Position numbers and translations under genes: made by a program | Source: Lysobacterales bacterium | Lineage (GTDB): Bacteria > Pseudomonadota > Gammaproteobacteria > Xanthomonadales > SZUA-36 | Assembly (NCBI GenBank): GCA_014238945.1 | Contig: JABAAB010000073.1 | Location: forward strand, 1-50,637 | Direction: 5' to 3' | DNA length: 50,637 nt | The notes under the pieces: model-generated | What the model saw: only the letters and a program-made list of their open reading frames with translations | What the model was told of the DNA's origin: nothing | Database searches by the model: none | Part shown: piece after piece, positions 38,579 to 45,520 of the stretch | Numbering within the stretch: position 1 is the first letter of the stretch | Layout of the letters: each line of letters opens with the position of its first letter

Positions 38579-38613
38579 AAGGCCGCTCTCACCCACAGGG
38601 GAGCGGTCTTTTT
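38579..38613 (+). terminator. Terminator of tRNA-Pro
   Basis: GGCCGCTC (38581-38588) pairs with GAGCGGTC (38601-38608) with one G-T pair, followed by five T residues. Upstream A-residues make it potentially bidirectional. Its sequence recurs in altered form at 38763-38809. Confidence 0.85.
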
Positions 38614-38652
38614 GGTTTTTGGGTGGACTGTGGGACTCACCCGGAAGTTCAC

Positions 38653-38727
38653 AAATTCGCCGGGAGCGAATTTCGAATGCAGTCACGTTGCGTGACAAAC
38701 CCGAAGGGCAAGGCGCAGGGACGCGCC
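38653..38727. repeat. Cluster of three hairpins between the tRNA-Pro 3' end and its duplicate
   Basis: Three perfect stems lie within 75 bases: AAATTCGC/GCGAATTT with loop CGGGA (38653-38673), GTCACG/CGTGAC with loop TTG (38682-38696) and GGCGC/GCGCC with loop AGGGAC (38712-38727). No protein gene fits. Two of the three loops contain GGGA. Function is unknown; it could be part of a repeated tRNA-associated palindromic unit or a small RNA. Confidence 0.6.
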
Positions 38728-38732
38728 GCGTA

Positions 38733-38758
38733 AATCTCGCCACCCCGACCAAAAAATA
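38733..38758 (+). repeat. Duplicate of the tRNA-Pro 3' end (26 bp direct repeat)
   Basis: The bases from AATCTCGCC to AAAAAATA are identical to 38551-38576, the last 19 bases of tRNA-Pro with CCA and the following A-tract. Homology goes on beyond the repeat through the terminator (to about 38835), with changes in the loop. The rest of the tRNA is absent, so it is not a second tRNA gene. Such a repeat of a tRNA 3' end is the usual form of an att site scar, but no integrase is present. Confidence 0.8.
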
Positions 38759-38762
38759 GAAA

Positions 38763-38809
38763 GGCCGCTCTCAGCCCCCAATCTCACCAGATGGGTCAGC
38801 GGTCTTTTT
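38763..38809. terminator. Second terminator copy, likely bidirectional; ends the minus-strand barrel/ZIP operon
   Basis: GGCCGCT (38763-38769) pairs with AGCGGTC (38798-38804) with one G-T pair; T-runs follow on both strands (TTTTT on plus, TTTC-TATTTTTT on minus). An inner CCCA/TGGG pair extends it. It lies 24 bases beyond the barrel gene stop on the minus strand. It derives from the same sequence as the tRNA-Pro terminator at 38579. Confidence 0.75.
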
Positions 38810-38832
38810 GGTTTTTGGGCGGCCAATGGGAC

Positions 38833-39678
38833 TCACCAACTTAATTCCAGGGCCAGCAATGGCCCGGTGTGGGTTAATTCAACATGGCCCTGCCAATTGG
38901 TTTTTTCAGTGTCCAGGTCAAGATGAAAGTGCTGGTATGCCACGTTGACGCCAACGTGTTCGAAGAACCGGTAATGCAAGGCAACGGACGTATTGGTGAA
39001 GCCTCCGGAGTAGTTACCCAGGCTGGCACTCAACCAGTCAAGTCGGACAGACACTGCCAGGCGGGGACTCGGAGAGTAAATGTACCAGGCCCCGATATCG
39101 GGCAGGGGAACACTGGCCGAGGCACTCCTGCCGAAACTCTCTGCAGGTTCACCATCCATGATGGCCTGCCCTGAAATCGTCCCTGAGAAATCCAGAAAGT
39201 GGACTCCGATCCCGGCACCAATTTCGTACCCTGGACCACTTTGCAAGCTATGTCCCAGTAACAGGCGGTTAATGTTCAGGTGGCTTTGGGCTAAAACTTC
39301 CGAACCCTGTTCATAAACGACGTTGCCCCACTCGATGTCACGATCAGTCACTTTGCCTGCGCTGCGACTCGATTTTATGTGCTGAAACTGCAGAGACCAT
39401 TTTGTACCAAGTCGCCAGAACACATTCCCGGAGAGGGTCTGTTCCGAACCCTTCAGACCCAGGTCTTTCTCAAAATCAACCCCTCGACCGTCTACCGGTA
39501 TTTCACCCTGCAACTCCATGAAAGTTTCCTGGGATGCAAAAAGACCGCCAGCGTTGACCACCAACTTTCCACCCAGTAGCGGGTGAACCTGCTGTAGCTC
39601 CTGTGCGTTTAAACACGGTGTGAGACACAACAGAAAAATACCGGCCGCCCATACTTGATGAGACAGTCGCAACTTCAT
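38833..39678 (-). CDS. Putative outer-membrane beta-barrel protein
   Basis: I cannot name the family. The 281-residue protein has a signal peptide cleaved near LNAQ, alternating hydrophobic/polar strands through its length (GNVFWRLGTKWSLQFQHIKS, LGNYSGGFTNTSVALHYRFF, HVGVNVAYQHFHLDL) and the C-terminal aromatic residue (LALELSW) that outer-membrane barrels use for BAM insertion. About eight to twelve strands are likely, as in small OmpW/OmpA-like barrels. Translation is coupled to the ZIP-like gene upstream by a 4-base ATGA overlap. Confidence 0.75.
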   Translation of the reverse strand: MKLRLSHQVWAAGIFLLCLTPCLNAQELQQVHPLLGGKLVVNAGGLFASQETFMELQGEIPVDGRGVDFEKDLGLKGSEQTLSGNVFWRLGTKWSLQFQHIKSSRSAGKVTDRDIEWGNVVYEQGSEVLAQSHLNINRLLLGHSLQSGPGYEIGAGIGVHFLDFSGTISGQAIMDGEPAESFGRSASASVPLPDIGAWYIYSPSPRLAVSVRLDWLSASLGNYSGGFTNTSVALHYRFFEHVGVNVAYQHFHLDLDTEKTNWQGHVELTHTGPLLALELSW

Positions 39679-40340
39679 TTTTCCGCTGTTCCATGACTGC
39701 GGTGAATCAGGCTGTGCACGATGGCACCAATGATCAGCGCCTGTATGACGGACATGACCTCGTCACCTTCCAGAACAAGGAATGTTTCGGAAAGAAAATA
39801 TCCGCCTATGGTGGCCAGAGCAACAAAACCCAGCACGCCGAAAGCAGCGCGTTTTCCAAATACCGGCTGCACCATCATCCACAACATCAGACCGACACTC
39901 AATCGGTGCACGACGATGGCCAGCGCCAGGTTTTCCGGGGTTTGTACCTCGCTGCCGGCAAGGCCCGCCCCATCAAGTACCGCATGCAGAGCCAGCCCCA
40001 GTAACGCCAGAGCCAGGCTGATCAGGTGCAGCGAGTGTGCCGCTTTTTTGATCAATATCTCCAGCAAGCCTGGAACAAGGTATCCGGCCAGCATCAGGAC
40101 CACAGACCAATATCCCAGCATGCTCCATGATTCCGGGATCAACCAGACCACCATCAAGGCGACAAGGACCGCAATAATCAGGGAATCCAGCGTCCTGGCA
40201 ACGAAGCCACCCTGTCGCAACCAGTAATACAGAACCGGACCAATAAACAATGAAATGATGGACAATGACAACATCAGCACAAACGAATACCCGTCGCTTC
40301 GCAAAGCGGCAACCTTACCGGACAAAACAGCAAATTTCAC
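39675..40340 (-). CDS. ZIP-like polytopic inner-membrane protein
   Basis: Possibly a divalent-metal transporter of the ZIP family. The 221 residues show about seven hydrophobic helices. Two helices carry the metal-path pattern of ZIP proteins in reduced form: HAVLDG at 119-124 and HRLSVG at 145-150, compared with the family's HN/SxxDG and HExP. The second site lacks the usual Glu after His. The listed start is GTG 40340; a start at Met 23 (40274) is also possible. The overlap with the barrel gene suggests a two-gene operon, perhaps moving a metal across both membranes; this is inference. Confidence 0.6.
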   Translation of the reverse strand: MKFAVLSGKVAALRSDGYSFVLMLSLSIISLFIGPVLYYWLRQGGFVARTLDSLIIAVLVALMVVWLIPESWSMLGYWSVVLMLAGYLVPGLLEILIKKAAHSLHLISLALALLGLALHAVLDGAGLAGSEVQTPENLALAIVVHRLSVGLMLWMMVQPVFGKRAAFGVLGFVALATIGGYFLSETFLVLEGDEVMSVIQALIIGAIVHSLIHRSHGTAEK

Positions 40341-40428
40341 GCGATGATTTCAGCCTGATTCAGTACAATGCTGATTTATTGTGTCTCCTGTTGTTAAACT
40401 ATGGTGTCATTCGTTTGGGTTTACTGGC

Positions 40429-41067
40429 ATGCAAACAGCTCAAATTGAAAATATCATTGCTACCCAGTTCGCTGATCCTCATGCGGCGGCTGACCTGCAG
40501 GAACTGTTGGCAGTGGTCGCGGAACGCGAGGGTGCTGATCCTGAAAGTTCAGAATTGGCGCTGGGTGCCAGTTTTATTTACGGTTACATCGAACAGGTGC
40601 CTTACCTGTTGACCGTCGCCTGGACATCTGCGCGGAATGTAGGCCTTGAGTCCGAAATCAAGACCATCCTGGATATGGTCGAGTCTTACTGGATCGAAGA
40701 TGATGATATCATTCCTGACACCCTGGGTATTATTGGCGTCCTTGATGACGCTTACTGTTCCTTACATTCCATGCAGGCCCTGTCAGATTTATATCGGATG
40801 CAAACCGGTAAATTCCTGTTTCCAAATGACCTCACCTCCGCCAACAGGATCATGCGGAAAATAATCGGTGAGCCCTACGCAACTGAACTGGATACCATTG
40901 TTTCAACCGCGCTGGCCAATTCACAAATAAAAGATGCCGTCAAGCATTTGGCCAGCCCAGAGAAACAGAAACTGTTCGCCAGCCAGGCCACGATCTGGGG
41001 CCACGATCCGGTAAAACCCCTGCCGGTTGGCAAGCTGAGCGGGCTGGGATTGTCAGAGGACCTCTGA
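40429..41067 (+). CDS. Protein with a DUF1232-like motif
   Basis: A 212-residue soluble-looking protein of unknown role. The segment DDIIPDTLGIIGVLDDAYCSLHSMQ resembles the short DUF1232 (YkvA) signature D-x-IPD-x-IP-x-LG-x-LDD. The N-terminal half is acidic and helical (QFADPHAAADLQELLAVVAE); the C-terminal half is helical with no cysteine pairs. ATG 40429 starts MQTAQIENI; an upstream in-frame ATG (40381) adds 16 residues that look untranslated. It is divergent from the ZIP-like gene and convergent with pepQ. Confidence 0.7.
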   Translation: MQTAQIENIIATQFADPHAAADLQELLAVVAEREGADPESSELALGASFIYGYIEQVPYLLTVAWTSARNVGLESEIKTILDMVESYWIEDDDIIPDTLGIIGVLDDAYCSLHSMQALSDLYRMQTGKFLFPNDLTSANRIMRKIIGEPYATELDTIVSTALANSQIKDAVKHLASPEKQKLFASQATIWGHDPVKPLPVGKLSGLGLSEDL

Positions 41068-41121
41068 TCCCGATCTGAACTGCAGACCGGTCATGCAGGC
41101 CAAAAAATTGGTTAAGAACCT

Positions 41122-42453
41122 TTACTGAGACAAATCCGCAAAAGCATCCCGGGTCAGGTTTCTGGGGGCTGCCCCGGTAACCAGAATGTTGTCCTCAATG
41201 CGGATTCCACCATTGGGGGTCAATGCATCGACCCGGTCCCAATTGATCGCAGATACGTCACCCGATTCCCGCCATTGACGCAATAGCGGCTCGATGAAGT
41301 ACAGACCCGGCTCGATGGTGAGCACATTTCCGGGTTCCAGGTCACGTGTCAATCGCAGGAACGGATGACCGTCGGGACGTGGTATCGGTGTACCATCGGC
41401 GTCGGCAATCAAGCCCGCGACATCATGGGTCTGCAAACCCAGAAAGTGACCCAGGCCGTGGGGGTAGAATACCGAACTCAGACCGGATTCAACGGCAGCC
41501 TCGGGGCTCTGGTTGATCACACCAAATTCATGCAGGATTCCGGCGATATCCAGATGGGCACGCAGGTGCAGTTTTCTGTAATCCATTCCCATGACCACAT
41601 CCGCACAAACTGCGCGTTGCATCTCATCCATGGCCACGATCATGTCTGCAAAATCACCTGGTCCTGCCGCATAGGTACGTGTGATGTCCGAGGCATAGGC
41701 ATGTACCGTGGCACCGGCGTCGATCAGGAACGAATGAAACTCTGCCGGAGCCTGCTGCTGCTGGGTCTGGTAGTGCAGTACCGCGCCGTGTTCATTCAGC
41801 GCAATGATGTTGCCATAAGGAAGCTCGGCGTCCACGAGTTGTATGGACATGCAATACTGCTGATGGATGTCATATTCACTCAGACCCTGACGAAAAGCCC
41901 GTTCGGCTACCGTGTGACCCAGCGCACCCAGCCTGGCCGCTTCACTGATACAGGCAATCTCATATTCCGTCTTGCGTGTTCGTGCCAGGTGCACACGGTT
42001 CAGTAACCGCGGTGGGTTCAACCGACTGGCGTCAACCAGGGACACCAGCGCAGGAGCGTCACCGACAAAAGCAGTATGTGCACCGGAACTCTCCTGTTGC
42101 CAGGCATTGGCATCACGCACAGGCACCACCTCGAACTCATCCGCCCACCACGATTCAGGATCCGCCGGCGGCAGGTGCCAGTAATCATCCGGCTGGAAAT
42201 ACATCAGCTTCGGGCGGCGTCCGGGACGCACCAGTAACGCACTGTCATGATGATGGGTCAGTGGCAACCACCAGAGTAACTGTGGATTGCAGCGAAACGG
42301 ATATTCATAATCATCAAGAAAACTGACCACCTTGCTGCCCGCATGGATCAGGACGGCATCAAAACCCTCCGCCGCCAATGCGTTTTCCCAGTGATGCTGG
42401 ACCTGTCGAACGTGTGATTTGTAGCCCTGTGTGATGGTCTTATGTACGCCCAT
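41122..42453 (-). CDS. pepQ: Xaa-Pro dipeptidase PepQ
   Basis: Dimetal M24 peptidase that splits dipeptides ending in proline; E. coli PepQ also has 443 residues. The N-terminal domain carries FLDDYEYPFRCNPQ and DYWH, typical of PepQ rather than PepP. Metal ligands are visible: Asp in FLIDAGATVHAY, Asp in ASDITRTY, His in HGLGHFLGLQTHDVAG, Glu in LTIEPGLYFI and Glu in GIRIEDNILV. It is divergent from cysS, with 118 bases between starts. Confidence 0.95.
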   Translation of the reverse strand: MGVHKTITQGYKSHVRQVQHHWENALAAEGFDAVLIHAGSKVVSFLDDYEYPFRCNPQLLWWLPLTHHHDSALLVRPGRRPKLMYFQPDDYWHLPPADPESWWADEFEVVPVRDANAWQQESSGAHTAFVGDAPALVSLVDASRLNPPRLLNRVHLARTRKTEYEIACISEAARLGALGHTVAERAFRQGLSEYDIHQQYCMSIQLVDAELPYGNIIALNEHGAVLHYQTQQQQAPAEFHSFLIDAGATVHAYASDITRTYAAGPGDFADMIVAMDEMQRAVCADVVMGMDYRKLHLRAHLDIAGILHEFGVINQSPEAAVESGLSSVFYPHGLGHFLGLQTHDVAGLIADADGTPIPRPDGHPFLRLTRDLEPGNVLTIEPGLYFIEPLLRQWRESGDVSAINWDRVDALTPNGGIRIEDNILVTGAAPRNLTRDAFADLSQ

Positions 42454-42571
42454 AGTGGTTGCCTCTTTACTTGCTATTCTTGTTAAAATAGCCGATTACC
42501 AAAAAATATTTTTAACGGGTTACCCGGCCATGCTGGTGAACTCCAGCAGAACACGACCCAGGGTTTTTACC

Positions 42572-43969
42572 ATGACTCAAACTGAACCGTTGCGCTTGTA
42601 CAACACACTCAAGCGTGAAAAACAGATTTTCAAACCGCTGGATCCCGGTCGTGTAACCCTGTATGCCTGTGGACCCACGGTTTATGACTTTGCCCACATT
42701 GGCAATGCGCGCCCGGTCGTCATATTCGACCTGTTGCACAAATTGTTGTCGAGCCGGTACCCGAATGTCATCTATGCGCGCAATATCACCGATGTTGATG
42801 ACAAAATCAATGCTGCGGCCGCCGAGCAGAAGGTGGCGATCGACGTCATTTCGAAGCGATTCAGTGATGCCTACCATGAAGACATGGCCGCCCTGGGTGT
42901 TGGTTTACCCAGCATTGAGCCACGCGCGACCGGGCATATACCGCAAATGATTGACATGATCGAACGCCTGATAGCCAGTGGTCATGCCTACGTCACACAA
43001 CAGCATGTACTTTTCTCCATTGAGTCATACGATGGATACGGCGCTTTGTCCGGTAGGGATTTGCGTGAAATGATTGCCGGCGCGAGAGTTGAAGTGGCCG
43101 ACTTTAAAAAACATCCGGGTGATTTTGTGTTGTGGAAACCCTCGGTTGATCCACAACCGGGCTGGGACAGTCCCTGGGGCTGGGGACGCCCCGGTTGGCA
43201 CCTCGAATGCTCGGTGATGGCCGAGCAACACCTCGGTGACAGCATAGACATCCATGCAGGCGGCCAGGATCTGGTGTTTCCACATCATGAGAATGAAATT
43301 GCACAAAGTGTCTGCGCCCATGGCGGCAAGACGTTTGCCCATTACTGGTTGCACAACGGCTTTGTCACCTTCAACAAGAGCAAGATGTCAAAGTCACTGG
43401 GCAATACACTCACCGTGCGCGATTTATTAAAACAGGTTCCCGGTGAAGTGCTGCGTTACCTGCTGTTGAGCGCACATTACCGGCAACCCCTGGACTGGTC
43501 GGATGCGGCCGTGAAGCAGGCGCGGCGGACGCTGGACCGGGTTTACGCTGTATTGCGTGATGCTGCCAGGAAATTTGGTCCATTGGAGGCTGCAAATAAA
43601 CCAGCTGCAGAATTCATGTCCACCCTGCTGGATGATATCAACACACCGCAGGCACTGGCCTTCCTCAACAGTGAAGCGCGCAAGCTGGCGGGAGCCACCA
43701 GCGCTGAAGGTGCACAGCAGGCAGCCGGTGGTCTACTTGCCGCCGGTGCCCTGATCGGTCTGTTTCAGTCCGATCCGCAGGAATGGCTCACCGGTGATAC
43801 CCGGGGAGTGGACGATGCTCTCATCGACAGACTGGTCGAAGATCGCAACACGGCCCGAGCTGAGAAAGACTTTGCCCGGGCCGATGAAATCCGAGATCAG
43901 TTACAGGAAATGGGAATTGCCCTGGAAGACGTTGCAGGTGAAACCCGCTGGCGTCGGATCAACAATTAA
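42572..43969 (+). CDS. cysS: Cysteinyl-tRNA synthetase
   Basis: Charges tRNA-Cys. The 465 residues have the zinc cysteine in LYACGPTVYDFAHIGNARP (HIGN class I motif), the WHLECSVMA zinc site and the KMSKSLGN loop. ATG 42572 (MTQTEPLRLYNTL) is used; the frame opens at 42431 inside the divergent pepQ leader, and those residues lack homology. The gene is 11 bases ahead of sufE. Confidence 0.97.
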   Translation: MTQTEPLRLYNTLKREKQIFKPLDPGRVTLYACGPTVYDFAHIGNARPVVIFDLLHKLLSSRYPNVIYARNITDVDDKINAAAAEQKVAIDVISKRFSDAYHEDMAALGVGLPSIEPRATGHIPQMIDMIERLIASGHAYVTQQHVLFSIESYDGYGALSGRDLREMIAGARVEVADFKKHPGDFVLWKPSVDPQPGWDSPWGWGRPGWHLECSVMAEQHLGDSIDIHAGGQDLVFPHHENEIAQSVCAHGGKTFAHYWLHNGFVTFNKSKMSKSLGNTLTVRDLLKQVPGEVLRYLLLSAHYRQPLDWSDAAVKQARRTLDRVYAVLRDAARKFGPLEAANKPAAEFMSTLLDDINTPQALAFLNSEARKLAGATSAEGAQQAAGGLLAAGALIGLFQSDPQEWLTGDTRGVDDALIDRLVEDRNTARAEKDFARADEIRDQLQEMGIALEDVAGETRWRRINN

Positions 43970-43980
43970 AGGGCACATTG

Positions 43981-44400
43981 ATGCAAGACATAACCGTTGC
44001 CCAGAAAAGTATCATTGAAGACTTCAGCCTGTTTGACAGTTGGCTGGACAGATACCAGTACCTGATCGACCTGGGAAAAGCTCTGCCACCCCTGGCGGAG
44101 TCTGAAAAAACCGAAGACAGATTGCTGCACGGTTGCCAGTCCCGGGTCTGGTTGATCATCGAAGGCGAAGCGGAACAACTGACTATCCGTGCCAACAGTG
44201 ACGCGGCCATTGTCTCCGGCCTGATTGCATTGTTGATCCGTGTCTATTCGGGTGCCTCGGCTGAGCAGATTCTGAACACCCGGCCGGATTTCATTTCGGC
44301 CATCGGCCTGCAACAGCACCTATCGCCCACCCGTGCCAACGGCCTGCATGCCATGCTCGAGGCAATCAACCACACGGCTCAAAGCTACCTTGAAGATTAG
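43981..44400 (+). CDS. sufE: Cysteine desulfuration protein SufE
   Basis: Accepts sulphane sulphur from a cysteine desulphurase (SufS or CsdA type) for Fe-S cluster assembly. The 139-residue protein has the reactive cysteine at position 52 in RLLHGCQSRVWL, matching Cys 51 of E. coli SufE, and ends with an ANGLHAMLEAI segment. It follows cysS by 11 bases, which links cysteine use and sulphur transfer only by position. No sufBCDS genes are in the window, so it may be CsdE-like. Confidence 0.92.
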   Translation: MQDITVAQKSIIEDFSLFDSWLDRYQYLIDLGKALPPLAESEKTEDRLLHGCQSRVWLIIEGEAEQLTIRANSDAAIVSGLIALLIRVYSGASAEQILNTRPDFISAIGLQQHLSPTRANGLHAMLEAINHTAQSYLED

Positions 44401-44438
44401 TACATCATGACCGCGAGCGGTCGGGCAAAAAAGCCGGG

Positions 44439-44867
44439 TTAGCGTGAATCGCCCATTTGCTTACGACGCAACTCCCAGCGCTCCTGGGCATCCAGGCACA
44501 TGGTCGCTATGGGTCGGGCTTCGAGGCGGTTGATACCAATTTCCTCACCCGTTTCGTCACAATAACCGTAATCGCCCTCTTCAACCCGAATCAGGGCCTT
44601 GTTAATCTTGTTGATCAACTTGCGATAACGGTCACGGGTACGCAGTTCGAGGCTGTTTTCAGTTTCCCGCGTGGCGCGTTCGGCCTCATCGCCCACGTCC
44701 CTGACTTCGGATTGCAGGTGATTAATGGTCTCGCGGGATTCTTCGACCAACTCATCTCTCCAGTTCACCAGTTTCAGGCGAAAGTACTCGAGTTGAGTTG
44801 AGTTCATGTAATCTTCGGTGCCAGAGGGTGTGTACCCTTTGGGCAATTTTGCAGTTGTCGCAGTCAT
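44439..44867 (-). CDS. dksA: RNA polymerase-binding transcription factor DksA (two-cysteine zinc finger)
   Basis: Binds the RNA polymerase secondary channel and acts with ppGpp on rRNA and amino acid promoters. The 142 residues have the coiled-coil with DxxDxA at Asp 57, Asp 60 and Ala 62. The zinc finger keeps Cys 103 and Cys 124 but has Thr 106 and Ala 127 at the other two positions (CDET, CLDA), unlike the four-cysteine E. coli protein. P. aeruginosa DksA2 is known to lack full zinc binding in the same way. A strong promoter (44929-44956) precedes it, and AAGGAG lies 13 bases before the ATG. Confidence 0.93.
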   Translation of the reverse strand: MTATTAKLPKGYTPSGTEDYMNSTQLEYFRLKLVNWRDELVEESRETINHLQSEVRDVGDEAERATRETENSLELRTRDRYRKLINKINKALIRVEEGDYGYCDETGEEIGINRLEARPIATMCLDAQERWELRRKQMGDSR

Positions 44868-44928
44868 TTGCGCTTATAAACTCCTTGAGAATCTTAGCAT
44901 GTATAATATAAACTATTGATTAGTATGT

Positions 44929-44956
44929 ATTTTATTAAAATCCGGTTAAATGTCAA
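44929..44956 (-). promoter_or_regulatory. Strong sigma-70 promoter of dksA
   Basis: Minus strand: consensus TTGACA (44951-44956), 16-base spacer, TAAAAT (44929-44934, five of six). The start near 44922 gives a leader of about 55 bases before the ATG at 44867. It is the best-scoring promoter seen in the window. Confidence 0.7.
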
Positions 44957-45046
44957 CAAGATCAAGGTGGAGTGTTATATCTCAACTTGGAACCTACGGC
45001 AAGTTTTTTTTGCCTACAAATCATAATAAGCTCCAAAACAATCGCC

Positions 45047-45256
45047 ATGGAAAAGATTCTTCTCAGCCTGATCCGCGCCTACCAGTTGATATTGAGTCCG
45101 TTCCTGGGCCCGCATTGCCGTTTTACCCCAAGTTGCTCCAGTTACACTTCGGAGGCTATCCGGAAATACGGAGCGGCCAAGGGCAGCTGGATGGGTCTGA
45201 AAAGAATCATCCGTTGTCAACCTTTATGTGAAGGCGGTCACGACCCGTTGCCCTGA
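45047..45256 (+). CDS. yidD: Membrane protein insertion efficiency factor YidD
   Basis: Small peripheral membrane protein that helps YidC insert proteins. The 69 residues begin MEKILLSLIRAYQLILSPFL and contain the three family cysteines: PHCRFTPSCSSYTSEAI and RCQPLCEGG with conserved RFTPSCS. ATG 45047 is used; the frame opens at 44972. Unusually it is not next to rnpA, yidC or rpmH, where yidD normally sits; it is alone between dksA and a repeat-rich gap. Confidence 0.93.
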   Translation: MEKILLSLIRAYQLILSPFLGPHCRFTPSCSSYTSEAIRKYGAAKGSWMGLKRIIRCQPLCEGGHDPLP

Positions 45257-45260
45257 CTGC

Positions 45261-45303
45261 CCACGAAAACGTCAGGTGGTTCCCGCTTTCGTGGAAATGA
45301 CGT
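45261..45303. repeat. Hairpin with a partial right end of the MITE-like repeat
   Basis: CCACGAAA and TTTCGTGG form an 8-bp stem; the second half (GGTTCCCGCTTTCGTGG, then AAATGACG) matches the right end of the elements at 45348 and 47802. It lies right after the yidD stop and may also act as its terminator-like structure, although no T-run follows. Confidence 0.55.
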
Positions 45304-45347
45304 GTATTCACTCCGTCATAACGCCAATAAAGTACATTTTAGCAACC

Positions 45348-45464
45348 GTCATCCCGGGCCCGCGAATAGTGGAAGCCGGGAACTCCCAACGCTCGCTGAG
45401 TGTTTTGATCTGATTTATTCAAATTACGACACCATCAGGAGTTTCCCGCTTTCGCAGGAATGAC
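45348..45464. repeat. MITE-like repeat, full copy A (117 bp)
   Basis: The ends are inverted relative to each other: GTCATCCCGGG... at the left and ...GGAATGAC at the right, with longer imperfect arms (CCGGGAACTCC against GGAGTTTCCCG). The middle is AT-rich. The same layout with 119 bp is found at 47802-47920. No ORF is inside, so it would need transposase in trans; it lies between yidD and the dihydroorotase gene. Confidence 0.75.
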
Positions 45465-45520
45465 GGTAGGCTTACAATACAATACCTCCGACATACCACA
45501 AAAATCAGGTCACAAGAGAA

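Noticed and set aside
38457-38759. Coding frame across the tRNA-Pro region
   Set aside because: The frame overlaps a clear tRNA and a terminator; its translation is not protein-like.
44410-44432. Terminator between sufE and dksA
   Set aside because: GACCG/CGGTC makes a small hairpin, but the T/A-run lies within a neighbouring GGC-loop-GCC and not after the stem, so the terminator form is poor on both strands.
44999-45014. GGCAA/TTGCC hairpin with a T-run before yidD
   Set aside because: The T-run is in the loop rather than after the stem, so it does not look like a terminator or riboswitch; chance is likely.
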